Shown: positions 1 to 7,898 of the stretch, piece after piece
Layout: each line of letters opens with the position of its first letter
Position numbering within the stretch: the first letter of the stretch is position 1
Notes under the pieces: generated by a model
What the model was told of the DNA's origin: nothing
What the model saw: the letters and a program-made list of their open reading frames with translations, nothing else
Databases searched by the model: none
Position numbers and translations under genes: made by a program
Source of the DNA: Clostridiales bacterium
GTDB taxonomy: Bacteria; Bacillota; Clostridia; Oscillospirales; Acutalibacteraceae
Reading direction: 5' to 3'
DNA: 16,662 bases
NCBI GenBank assembly: GCA_019416395.1
Contig: DXXH01000044.1
Coordinates: forward strand, 1 to 16,662

Positions 1-1
1 G

Positions 2-1336
2 CCTGGTTTGGGAAAATTTTTTGGAGCGCTCAATGGCAATTTCTCCACCGCCGCTTCTCAAAAAACGGCTCACGGTGCCTTTTTGGATACCTATGAAGTT
101 CAAAATGTGAACGTGACCGCTACCAGCGCTGATGGGAGCACTCAACTCGACGTTCTGGAAGCCTTCAGCGATGGGGAAATGCTTTCTTTCACCCTGGACG
201 TTACCCTTCCCCAGGGGCTGGCAGACAAATACGCCTACATTGCCCCTAAAGATGACGCAGTATACTCCTTAAACGGCACAGCCACGACACCCAGCTCCAG
301 CATTGCCTTGAATTCTCAGGAGAATGGTCATTTTACCGGAGTGTTCGCTTTCCCGCTGCCGGAAGCCCTTTCTGACGGCGACCAGGTTGCCGTGGATATC
401 TCCATCCCCACCCTGTTTGGATATCCCTACACAAAAAGCTATGAGACCAAAGGAGAAATCGAGGACATTCCCGGGACGGATTTTCAGACCAGCTTTACCG
501 TGGACGTGGACACCAGCGGCAACCTGAACGCCACCATTGACAGCGGCGTTGACAATGGCGCCCAGGTGCAGTCCATTGATTCTTCCCCTACCAGGACTCT
601 TGTCACCGTGTCCCTTCCCGATTGGGGCAATACGGACCCGCGTATGTACACCATGGACGGTTTGGATATCCGGTTTAACCTGGCAGAGTCCAACGAACAA
701 GGCGGATTCCAGCCTTGGCCGGACAGTGGCGCTCAGACCTGCACCCTGTATTTTGACGGCGTACCTGCAGGAACGAACCAAGTAGTGTTGCGGTTCTACA
801 AAAACATCCAGGAAGGGGAAGTCCTTGCGGAATTCACCATTGATCTGAGCAAGCAAACCGCAGTCCCCTCTACCACCTATCAAGATGGCGGCGTGTTGGA
901 CGTGAATGGACCTTTCATGTACTATGACATTTCCTGGGCAAAAGAAGGAGAACCTTTTGCTTCCTCTGATAGCGGCCCCATGGAACTGTCTTCTGTCTCG
1001 TACACCAAGGCCAGTCGGTTTGGCGTGGGAATCTATACCCAGGATCAGTACCGTGAAATCAAAGCCTCGGCATACACTGCAGACGGCACCCTGCTGGGTA
1101 CCACGGTTTCCAAGCAGGAGACTCCCACAGGAATGGGCAACGGGTTCTACGATGAAAACTGCTATTTCTGGGGAGACGGCTGGGGCAACACCCGCCAGTA
1201 CGATCTGTATATCATTCCTGACGTGAATTACCTGCCCGCATGGGGTGAAACCATCACCGTGGTGGTTACCGACAACACCACCGGGGAAGAACTGATCCGC
1301 CAAGACGTCCAGCTGAATGACCGCTATGTCGAATAA
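2..1336 (+). CDS. Secreted/extracytoplasmic beta-rich protein, 3' part (possibly DUF4179-like)
   Basis: The reading frame is open to the left edge, so the N-terminus is missing; a TTG at 8 is only an internal Leu codon, not a credible start. The visible ~444 residues are rich in Asp, Thr, Ser, Gly and aromatics, with alternating polar/hydrophobic stretches typical of extracellular beta-sandwich repeats, and contain no membrane segment or catalytic motif that I recognise. The first residues (PGLGKFFGALNG) resemble the short linker that follows the membrane segment in DUF4179-type anti-sigma proteins of Firmicutes, and the next ~100 residues (FLDTYEVQNVNVTATSADG) look like that domain. This family call is inference from pattern memory and is uncertain. 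The gene ends at TAA just before a strong terminator. A generic secreted adhesin-like or hypothetical protein is the alternative. Confidence 0.6.
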   Translation, partial: PGLGKFFGALNGNFSTAASQKTAHGAFLDTYEVQNVNVTATSADGSTQLDVLEAFSDGEMLSFTLDVTLPQGLADKYAYIAPKDDAVYSLNGTATTPSSSIALNSQENGHFTGVFAFPLPEALSDGDQVAVDISIPTLFGYPYTKSYETKGEIEDIPGTDFQTSFTVDVDTSGNLNATIDSGVDNGAQVQSIDSSPTRTLVTVSLPDWGNTDPRMYTMDGLDIRFNLAESNEQGGFQPWPDSGAQTCTLYFDGVPAGTNQVVLRFYKNIQEGEVLAEFTIDLSKQTAVPSTTYQDGGVLDVNGPFMYYDISWAKEGEPFASSDSGPMELSSVSYTKASRFGVGIYTQDQYREIKASAYTADGTLLGTTVSKQETPTGMGNGFYDENCYFWGDGWGNTRQYDLYIIPDVNYLPAWGETITVVVTDNTTGEELIRQDVQLNDRYVE

Positions 1337-1353
1337 CCTGATCTATGCACAAA

Positions 1354-1383
1354 AAAAGAGAGATGGGAAACCATCTCTCTTTT
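1354..1383. terminator. Bidirectional Rho-independent terminator
   Basis: A perfect 13-bp stem (AAAAGAGAGATGG / CCATCTCTCTTTT) closes a GAAA tetraloop at 1367-1370, with an A tract on the left and a T tract on the right. It sits between the plus-strand gene ending at 1336 and the minus-strand prmA ending at 1397, so it can serve both. Confidence 0.92.
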
Positions 1384-1396
1384 CTTTTATACCCAT

Positions 1397-2320
1397 TTAT
1401 TTTAACTTCAGCGCCATAGCTACCCAGCCCTTTTCTTCCCTGCGTTCCAAAACCTGGAAGGTGGGTTCCAAAGCGTCCAGCACGTCCTGCTCCCGGGTAT
1501 CAATGATGCCGCTGACAATATAGGTGCTGTCCGGATTCAAGAACCGAGGGGCGTCCTGGCTTAACAGGATCACCACATCTGCCACGATATTGGCGGCTAC
1601 CACCTGGAATTTCCCAGTGACCTTTTCCGCTAGGTTGCCGCAAATCCCGGTGAAACGGTCCTCTACCCCGTTGGTTTTGGCGTTTTCCTGGGCAGTTTTT
1701 ACAGCCAATGGGTCAATATCCACGCCCACTGCCGATTTGGCGCCCAACAGCAAGGCTGCTACCGACAGGATCCCACTGCCGCATCCCATATCCAGGAAAT
1801 CCACACCGGGAGTGATGTATTTTTCCAACAGCTCCAGGCACAGCCGGGTAGTTTCATGGGTGCCGGTACCAAAGGCCAACCCCGGTTCCAAATGAAGCAC
1901 CGTTCTGCCTTGCGGGTCGTACTCTTCTTCCCACAGGGGGCGGATCAACAGCTTTTCTCCCACTGGAATGGGTTTAAAATACTTTTTCCAGTTGTTAATC
2001 CAATCCTCTTCCACACAGGAATCCTGGGAGAGGGCAAAGGGAATCCCTTCCGCTTGAAAACGCTCTTCCAAGAAGGAAACCGCTTCCGCCGGATTGGATT
2101 CCGGGCTGATGTAAATGTGAATGATCGCTTTGGTCCGGTCCTTCTGCAACAAGTCCTCATCGATCAGGTCGATATGGGCAATCTCCATGGCTTCCTCTTC
2201 TAAATGGGAATAGTCTTCCATATAGATGCCATAGGGCACCACCATATTGGCGATGGCTCCCGCCAAGTCCGCTTGTTCCGCAGGGACTTCTATTTTCAAT
2301 TCCGTCCAGTTTTCCGTCAT
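1397..2320 (-). CDS. prmA: Ribosomal protein L11 methyltransferase
   Basis: This 307-residue protein is the usual length of PrmA, the cytoplasmic SAM-dependent enzyme that methylates amino groups of ribosomal protein L11. The N-terminal ~120 residues form the substrate-recognition region. The family signature EPGLAFGTGTHET lies at 145-157, followed by the SAM-binding motif I LDMGCGSGIL at 176-185, the acidic motif VGVDID at 198-203 and the catalytic-site NIVADVV at 244-250. The start ATG is preceded on the minus strand by GAGGA about 7 bases upstream. A promoter lies about 100 bases upstream and a terminator directly downstream, so it appears monocistronic. Nothing is missing or unusual. The identification is firm from the motifs; substrate specificity is family knowledge. 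Confidence 0.96.
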   Translation of the reverse strand: MTENWTELKIEVPAEQADLAGAIANMVVPYGIYMEDYSHLEEEAMEIAHIDLIDEDLLQKDRTKAIIHIYISPESNPAEAVSFLEERFQAEGIPFALSQDSCVEEDWINNWKKYFKPIPVGEKLLIRPLWEEEYDPQGRTVLHLEPGLAFGTGTHETTRLCLELLEKYITPGVDFLDMGCGSGILSVAALLLGAKSAVGVDIDPLAVKTAQENAKTNGVEDRFTGICGNLAEKVTGKFQVVAANIVADVVILLSQDAPRFLNPDSTYIVSGIIDTREQDVLDALEPTFQVLERREEKGWVAMALKLK

Positions 2321-2426
2321 GAAATATTCCTCGTTTCCAGCCGCTTACAGCAGTCTTTTCGGAACGCTCAGCCGTTATCCCCGGAAAAACGCTGCCACAC
2401 AGCTCACGTTGATCGTTTCTGGTAGT

Positions 2427-2455
2427 ATTATACCCTATCCCCCATTCCATTGCAA
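2427..2455 (-). promoter_or_regulatory. Predicted sigma-A promoter of prmA
   Basis: On the minus strand TTGCAA (2455-2450) is followed by a 17-base spacer and a perfect TATAAT (2432-2427). It would give a leader of roughly 100 bases before prmA. The same 148-bp interval must also contain the promoter of the divergent flippase gene, which I could not place with confidence. Confidence 0.7.
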
Positions 2456-2468
2456 CCGCGGAGGCACT

Positions 2469-4020
2469 ATGACAAAGCGAAAATTCCTGATCCAAGGGGC
2501 CGTACTTACGGCGGTTTCCCTGTTCCTGCGCATCACCAACATGGGGTACCGCTCTTTTCTTTCCCAGGAGATGGGCTCCGCGGGCATGGGGCTGTACCAG
2601 CTGATTTTCTCCATTTTCATGCTCACTGTCACGTTATCCACTTCCGGGATCAGCCTTGCGGTAACCCGTATGGTATCTGCCGCCATCGCCACCGGCAACC
2701 GTCAAGTGATCCGTTCCACAGTGGCCAAATGTTTTGGTTTTTGCCTTTCCATCAGTATTTCCATCGCAACACTGCTGTTCTTTCTCGCACAACCTGCCGC
2801 CACATTGTTTCTCGGGGATCCGTTGGCCGCTCCCTGTCTCCGGGTTTTAGGGATCGGACTCCCTTTCATGTCCCTTTGTACCTGCATGAAGGGGTATTTT
2901 TTAGCGGTGGACGAATCCTTATCCACCGCTTTTTCCGACACGGTTGAGCAAATCCTCACCATAGGGGCCACTGTCTTTCTTTTTTGGAAAATTGCCCCCC
3001 AAAGTCTGGAAACCGCCTGCTTTGCGGCCATGCTTTCCTCTACACTGGGGGAAGCCGTTTCCTTCCTGTGCAGTTGGGTGGCTTACCGGCGCAGCTTGAA
3101 ACGAAACACCCCAAAACACCGTGAAAAAAGCCAAGGGGTGCTCCATGGCTTGGCCCACATCGCGCTGCCCTGCACCTTGAGTTCTGCCGCCCGCAGCGCA
3201 TTGAACACAGGGGAAAATTTGCTCATTCCCAAGGAGCTGCAGCGATTCGGCCTGGGATATTCCGCTGCCCTGTCCCAATACGGCCTCTTACAAGGCATGG
3301 CCATGCCCATGCTGTATTTTCCTTCTTCTCTGCTCTCTTCCTTTGCCTCATTGCTGATTCCCAAGATCGCCAAAGAAAGGGAGATGGATCACCACCGCGC
3401 CGTGGCTCACATCACCGGAAAGGCAGTACGGCTAGCCCTGGCATTTGGCATGTTCTTCGCCGGCGTCTTTTTCCTGTTCGGGGACAGTTGGGGTATGGCT
3501 TTTTACAACAGTCCCAGCGCTGGCACCTATTTGCGGGTATTGGCGCCTTTAGCTCCTTTGATGTACTTGGACGTAGTGGTGGACAGCCTGCTGAAAGGAC
3601 TGGACGAACAGTTCAATTCTATGAAATACAATTTCGCCGATTCGCTGATCCGTGTAGCTTTGGTACTTTGCCTTTTGCGTTTTTTTCGGCATGGAAAGCT
3701 ATGTGGGAATCTTGTTTTTCAGCACCATTTTCAATGCGGCCCTAAGTCTCCACCGACTGCTGAAAGTGGCCCAGGTAAAACTCTCTCTGCTGTGGCATGT
3801 GGCATTCCCCTTGCTGTGCACTGTCCTCTCCGTAACCGGTGGGAAATTCCTACTGCAAGGAATTCACTTCACGCTGCCAATCTGGCAGGCGTGTTTTCAA
3901 ACCATTCTGTCCGCCTGCCTGTTCGGAGGGCTATATTATGCTTTATACCGGCTAGACTCCCAGCGGGAAACCAGAGGACAAACGGAAAAACCGGCCCCCA
4001 AAGGAACCGGTTCCATTTAA
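2469..4020 (+). pseudogene. SpoVB/MATE-like polysaccharide flippase, frameshifted at T7 (3680-3686)
   Basis: The ATG at 2469 follows GGAGG with four bases between. The first ~405 residues form a multi-pass membrane protein of the MOP flippase superfamily: hydrophobic segments alternate with short basic loops, and the N-terminus (LFLRITNMGYRSFLSQEMG, then AGMGLYQLIFS) matches stage V sporulation protein B and related oligosaccharide flippases. SpoVB is needed for spore cortex synthesis. After LLRFF the frame changes: membrane-like sequence continues in the +1 frame (GMESYVGILFFSTIFNAALS) to a TAA at 4018-4020. The unshifted frame instead runs to 4118 as non-membrane sequence inside the next gene. 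Removing one T from the seven-T run restores a 516-residue protein, about the length of B. subtilis SpoVB. It is either a recent pseudogene, a length-variable tract or a sequencing error. The exact paralogue (SpoVB or a general flippase) is not certain. Confidence 0.85.
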
Positions 4021-4973
4021 GATTTATACGCCTTCGCCAAGGATTTTGCCCGTTCTCGGAACTGCTCCCCAATCTTTTTCGGACCAGTCAGCCGGACGTC
4101 GCTCCCCATAGCGAATAACCAGGCGAAAAAGCCGGAATCTACAGAGGTTTTCACCACAGCCCGGTATCTGTTTTTTCCCTGTTGCTCCACAACCATGGCG
4201 CCATCAAAACGCTCCGCCAACTTTGGAAGCAACTCCTGAGGAAACTCCAAAACTACCTTTTCCTGGCCTGGCAGATAGGATTCTCCTTCTCTCGGTTGGG
4301 ATAACAGCTGCACCTGGGCAATTTCCCCAAGGGAAAACCACTCCATGCTTTTCTTCTCACTCTCATACGCCAAAACCCGGGCCATACCGCTCTGGTGGGA
4401 AATTCTCCAAGGACTTGCCGTCAAGGTCCCTAAGGATCTTTTTACCGCCCCGTTCTTGGAAAGCTTCCAGACTGGGTATTGGAAAATCACCTGAACGTCC
4501 CGTTCCATAGCCCAATGGAGCAATTCTTCCGTGGTAAGCTCCCCATGGCGATGATCCTCGTCTTCCGGAACCGCTGGCTGGGACGTTTTCTCTTCCCCGG
4601 ACTTCAGCAATTCCGCCCCTTGATACCGACTGACCAGGCTCGCTAGTTTCTTTACCAGCTGTCCTGCTTTCCTCTGAGACAAAAACGGCGCTTTCCGTAC
4701 AGCGTCAGCCAGCAATGTCACATCGGCCATGGTAAAACGACGCTCCGACAGATAATACTCAAACGTCCGGGTTTTCCGGGTTTCTATGGGAAATCCAAAC
4801 CGCCGCAATGTCTCCAAGTCGTCATATAGGCTCTTCCGCTCCGCGTGAATCCCCTGGGCTTCCAATTCTTCCAACATCTGCGGAAGGGTAATGGCATGCT
4901 GCTCGTCTGTTTGTTCCAGCAGCAATTTCGCCAAATACAAGAGCTTCAATTTCTTCTCAGACACATTGGGCAT
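4017..4973 (-). CDS. WYL-domain transcriptional regulator with degenerate WYL motif
   Basis: The 318-residue protein has a winged helix-turn-helix at about residues 5-75 (LPQMLEELEAQGI, then ERKSLYDDLETLRRFGFPIE), typical of the HTH_11/DeoR-like head of WYL regulators. A linker runs from 115 to 150, a WYL-like Sm-fold beta region from 155 to 225, and a WCX-type C-terminal domain from 235 to 318. In the expected WYL position the sequence reads GMARVLAYESE, so the Trp-Tyr-Leu triplet is not kept, and the downstream conserved Arg is Glu (FSLGEI). The start ATG has a GGGGGAG ribosome site. It begins 17 bases after the stop of the pseudokinase gene, so the two are probably co-transcribed. Its stop overlaps the stop of the convergent flippase within TTAA at 4017-4020. 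The ligand and targets are unknown. Confidence 0.85.
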   Translation of the reverse strand: MPNVSEKKLKLLYLAKLLLEQTDEQHAITLPQMLEELEAQGIHAERKSLYDDLETLRRFGFPIETRKTRTFEYYLSERRFTMADVTLLADAVRKAPFLSQRKAGQLVKKLASLVSRYQGAELLKSGEEKTSQPAVPEDEDHRHGELTTEELLHWAMERDVQVIFQYPVWKLSKNGAVKRSLGTLTASPWRISHQSGMARVLAYESEKKSMEWFSLGEIAQVQLLSQPREGESYLPGQEKVVLEFPQELLPKLAERFDGAMVVEQQGKNRYRAVVKTSVDSGFFAWLFAMGSDVRLTGPKKIGEQFRERAKSLAKAYKS

Positions 4974-4990
4974 GAAATCTCCCCCTTCCC

Positions 4991-6598
4991 CTATTCTCCC
5001 GTGGACGCCGGACCGGAACTGACCACCACTGTCACCGTGGAACCGTAATCCAGCGAATCCCCGGCTTCATGATCCTGATACCGCAGCACATAACCCACTT
5101 CTGTATCCTCACTGGCTTCGTCCACCCGCTCCGGCACAAATCCATTCTCCGTGAGCAGTTTCTGCAAAGTCTCGTAGCTTACCCCTGTAAAGTCCGGCAA
5201 CGTCCGTTTTGCGCTGCCACGACTTACCGTAATGGTCACAACACCATTTTCCGGAATGGGCTCCCCTGCAAAGGGGTTCTGGCTGCTGATACAGCCTTCC
5301 GCTACCGTATCGTTGAACTCTTGTGCGGAGACTTCCAATTGAAACGGATACTCCCCGCTTTCCACTTTCTCTAAAACTTCTTCGTAATTGGCGTTCACCA
5401 GGTTGGGCACTTCTTCTACCACTTGAGAAGCGCTGCTTTCCTGGAACAGCTGGGTCAAATCCCCAAAGGACATGCCCCGCTCCCCCAGCCACAGGGACGC
5501 TACCACAATCAACGCCACAAAGGTCACTACCCCGGAACCAATCAGCCACACAAAAGGCGGCAGTCCCCGGCCCTGTGAAATATTCAGATCCAGCGGTGGG
5601 ATCCGGCGAATTGCCTCGGTCTGATCCACCTCATTGACCAAGGTGGGCGCCGCGGAAAGCTCTGTCTTGAACCGCTCAAAACTGGCGGTACGCTTGTCTG
5701 GGCGGACCTGCAACGCATTGGCGATTGCAGTCACCACAAAAGGTGGCAGGGAATGGAGAACCTCTTTCGAGATCATCAGCCGCTGATCTTTCATGCGGCG
5801 GGGCGCCTCTTGAGGCACCTGGCCTGTCAGGGTAAACAACAACGTTGCCGCAAACCCATACACGTCACTCACTTCTCCGCAAGGAACTTTTGTACTGTAC
5901 TGTTCCAACGCCGCAAAGCCCAGGGCCAGATCCGGATCCAGGGCAGTTCCCGCCCGGCGGGCCGCCTGAATGGAAAAATTGGTAATCAGCAATGTGTCAT
6001 CTTTTGTCACGCGAAGTGAGTCCGGGGAAATTCCCAAATGGGAAATCCCCAGGGAATTCATCAATCCCAGAGCAGACACCACTGGCTGAAAAATCCGATT
6101 GGCTGTATTCCAGGAAAGTGAGCCCCCTGCATTTTCCACATAGCGCCGCAGCGTCACTGAGGGCACATATTCATAAACCGCGTAGGCCGTATAATTTTCC
6201 TCAAAAATGTCCAGCACGGAATGCACCACCGTCACTTCCCGCAAACGGCTTACATTCTTCACCAGGTCGATAAAATCGTCTAAGTACCGCTCAAATTCCG
6301 CTTCTTGCCCCGATACCGCAGTCACAGTTCCGTCCTCTGGATTTCGGTTTGCTAAGGAAAAGGGAAAGAACTCCCGAAGCTCCACCATCTTCCGGCTGGT
6401 CAGGTCCAACGCAGCGTAGGTGATCCCCTCGCCGTTCATCGCTTTTACCCGCCCTACCTGATAACGGGAAGCAACTACCGTATGGCAGGCTAACGCTTCC
6501 GCCGGCTGGGCCTTTCTGTTATCCCACCCGCAAACGGAACACCGGTCGCCGCTGAGCGTCAGCTCGGCAAAACAATTTGCACACAGTTTGCTTTCCAT
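4991..6598 (-). CDS. Zinc-ribbon, pseudokinase, single-TM, double-PASTA protein
   Basis: I place the start at the ATG at 6598 because GGAGG lies five bases upstream; an in-frame GTG at 6619 lacks this support. The product is 535 residues. CANC (6-9) and CSVC (20-23) form a zinc ribbon. Residues ~45-315 match the Ser/Thr kinase fold, including a glycine loop GEGITYAALD, an APE-like GFAALEQY (227-234) and DVYGFAATLLFTLTGQVP (245-262). The catalytic motifs are lost: the VAIK lysine is Arg (VELREFF, R75), HRD reads HLG (187-189) followed by ISPDS, and DFG reads NFS (207-209). A membrane helix spans ~347-372, followed outside by two PASTA repeats (~397-461 and 466-529), the module that in PknB/PrkC binds peptidoglycan fragments. 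It is therefore likely a membrane cell-wall sensor without phosphotransfer. It precedes the WYL regulator gene in one unit. Confidence 0.88.
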   Translation of the reverse strand: MESKLCANCFAELTLSGDRCSVCGWDNRKAQPAEALACHTVVASRYQVGRVKAMNGEGITYAALDLTSRKMVELREFFPFSLANRNPEDGTVTAVSGQEAEFERYLDDFIDLVKNVSRLREVTVVHSVLDIFEENYTAYAVYEYVPSVTLRRYVENAGGSLSWNTANRIFQPVVSALGLMNSLGISHLGISPDSLRVTKDDTLLITNFSIQAARRAGTALDPDLALGFAALEQYSTKVPCGEVSDVYGFAATLLFTLTGQVPQEAPRRMKDQRLMISKEVLHSLPPFVVTAIANALQVRPDKRTASFERFKTELSAAPTLVNEVDQTEAIRRIPPLDLNISQGRGLPPFVWLIGSGVVTFVALIVVASLWLGERGMSFGDLTQLFQESSASQVVEEVPNLVNANYEEVLEKVESGEYPFQLEVSAQEFNDTVAEGCISSQNPFAGEPIPENGVVTITVSRGSAKRTLPDFTGVSYETLQKLLTENGFVPERVDEASEDTEVGYVLRYQDHEAGDSLDYGSTVTVVVSSGPASTGE

Positions 6599-6683
6599 GC
6601 TTTCCTCCACTTTCCGCACGTTCAGAACGGATTTTCCTGCCAGCTTCCAGGATTTCCATGGGCTGGTACAAAATTACTTTTCG

Positions 6684-6712
6684 ATTATAACACAACTCTG
6701 TGGAAAACACAA
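6684..6712 (-). promoter_or_regulatory. Predicted extended -10 promoter of the pseudokinase-WYL unit
   Basis: On the minus strand TTGTGT (6712-6707), a 17-base spacer, and TATAAT (6689-6684) preceded by TGT, an extended -10. It lies 85 bases upstream of the pseudokinase start and downstream of the aldolase terminator, which makes the two-gene unit independently transcribed. Confidence 0.72.
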
Positions 6713-6728
6713 GAAAATCACCCAAAAA

Positions 6729-6761
6729 CGAAAAAGGACGGTACGAAAAACCGTACCGTCC
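6729..6761 (-). terminator. Rho-independent terminator of fba
   Basis: The 10-bp stem GGACGGTACG (6736-6745) / CGTACCGTCC (6752-6761) closes a six-base loop. On the minus strand it is followed directly by TTTTTCGTTTTT. It lies about 37 bases after the aldolase stop codon. Confidence 0.9.
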
Positions 6762-6798
6762 CACATTTCCCGATCTTTCTCGCGAAATTTCGCTTTTT

Positions 6799-7662
6799 TT
6801 AGGCCTTGCCAACAGAGCCGAACAGTTCCATCTTCTCTTTGACAGTCGCCTTGATGGCCTCGGTGCCGGGAGCCAGCAGCTTACGGGGATCGAAGCCCTT
6901 GCCCTGACGGTCTTTGCCCTCTTCAATGTACTTGCGGGTAGCAGCAGCAAAAGCCAGCTGGCACTCGGTGTTCACGTTCACCTTGGAAACGCCCAGAGTG
7001 ATAGCCTTCTTCACCATGTCGGCAGGAATGCCGGTACCGCCGTGGAGCACCAGAGGCATGGTGCCGGTCTTTTCCTGGATCTTGGCCAGCACGTCAAAGT
7101 TCAGGCCCTGCCAGTTTTCAGGATATACGCCATGAATGTTGCCGATACCAGCTGCCAGCATGGTAACGCCCAGGTCAGCGATCTTCTTGCACTCGTCGGG
7201 ATCAGCCACTTCGCCGCCGCCAACAACGCCGTCTTCCTCGCCGCCGATAGCGCCGACCTCAGCCTCTACAGAGATTCCCTTTTCAGAAGCGATGCGGATA
7301 ATCTCTTTGGTCTTCTCAATGTTCTCTTCGATGGGATAATGGGAGCCGTCAAACATAACGGAAGAGAAACCGTCTTCCATGGCCTTCAAAGCGCCTTCGT
7401 AGGTGCCGTGATCCAGATGCAGAGCCACAGGCACAGTGATATTCAGGGTTTTGAGCATACCCTCCACCATACCGGTAACCGTGTTAAAACCGCACATATA
7501 CTTGCCAGCGCCTTCGGACACACCGAGGATCACAGGAGAGTTGCACTCCTGGGCAGTGAGCAGAATCGCCTTGGTCCACTCCAGGTTGTTGATGTTGAAC
7601 TGGCCTACGGCATATTTGCCTTCCTTGGCCTTAGTGAGCATTTCTTTTGCGGAAACTAACAT
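6799..7662 (-). CDS. fba: Class II fructose-1,6-bisphosphate aldolase
   Basis: This 287-residue cytoplasmic enzyme cleaves fructose-1,6-bisphosphate to dihydroxyacetone phosphate and glyceraldehyde-3-phosphate in glycolysis, and runs in reverse in gluconeogenesis. Class II zinc motifs are all present: HLDHG (82-86, catalytic Asp84 and zinc ligand His85), the EAEVGAIGGEEDG loop (133-145), GIGNIHGVYP with zinc ligand His177, LHGGTG with His207, and the phosphate-binding NVNTE at 229-233. GGGAGG sits nine bases before the ATG, and a good promoter and a terminator flank the gene, so it is a single-gene unit. Codon choice looks strongly biased (GAG, GCC, ATC), as expected for a highly expressed glycolytic gene. 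The related tagatose-bisphosphate aldolases share these motifs, but the length and sequence fit Fba of Clostridia. Confidence 0.95.
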   Translation of the reverse strand: MLVSAKEMLTKAKEGKYAVGQFNINNLEWTKAILLTAQECNSPVILGVSEGAGKYMCGFNTVTGMVEGMLKTLNITVPVALHLDHGTYEGALKAMEDGFSSVMFDGSHYPIEENIEKTKEIIRIASEKGISVEAEVGAIGGEEDGVVGGGEVADPDECKKIADLGVTMLAAGIGNIHGVYPENWQGLNFDVLAKIQEKTGTMPLVLHGGTGIPADMVKKAITLGVSKVNVNTECQLAFAAATRKYIEEGKDRQGKGFDPRKLLAPGTEAIKATVKEKMELFGSVGKA

Positions 7663-7703
7663 AGTGTATTGCCTCCCAAAATGGTAGAATTTTGACTGGT
7701 TTT

Positions 7704-7732
7704 ATTATACTGGACTAGCCGGGAAAAATCAA
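7704..7732 (-). promoter_or_regulatory. Predicted sigma-A promoter of fba
   Basis: On the minus strand TTGATT (7732-7727), a 17-base spacer and a perfect TATAAT (7709-7704), about 42 bases before the aldolase start codon. Confidence 0.82.
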
Positions 7733-7816
7733 CTCCCACAGACCGATAATGTTTGTTTCTTTCATGTCCCCCCGCCAAACGCCCGTCTATCCTGGGCAAT
7801 TTGCCCTTTTCCCTGC

Positions 7817-7845
7817 TTGACAGCCCTTCCCTTTGGTGATAGATT
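7817..7845 (+). promoter_or_regulatory. Predicted promoter of the MGMT-like gene
   Basis: A consensus TTGACA (7817-7822), a 17-base spacer and TAGATT (7840-7845) preceded by TGA, an extended -10. It lies 53 bases before the start codon. Confidence 0.75.
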
Positions 7846-7898
7846 AGGGAAAAGTTTCCGGAATATTTTCCAATCTTCTCCCACAGGGGGTAAATCGG

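Noticed and set aside
269..1303. Long minus-strand open frame opposite the first gene (344 codons)
   Set aside because: It mirrors the plus-strand coding sequence, which has the better protein character and runs into a terminator; the mirror product has no motif and no ribosome site.
4003..4014. 12-bp palindrome GGAACCGGTTCC at the flippase 3' end
   Set aside because: It has no loop and no following T tract, and it lies within coding sequence, so I do not call it a terminator or operator.
6700..7659. Plus-strand open frame opposite the aldolase (319 codons)
   Set aside because: Shadow of a strongly codon-biased gene; the aldolase motifs on the minus strand are unambiguous.
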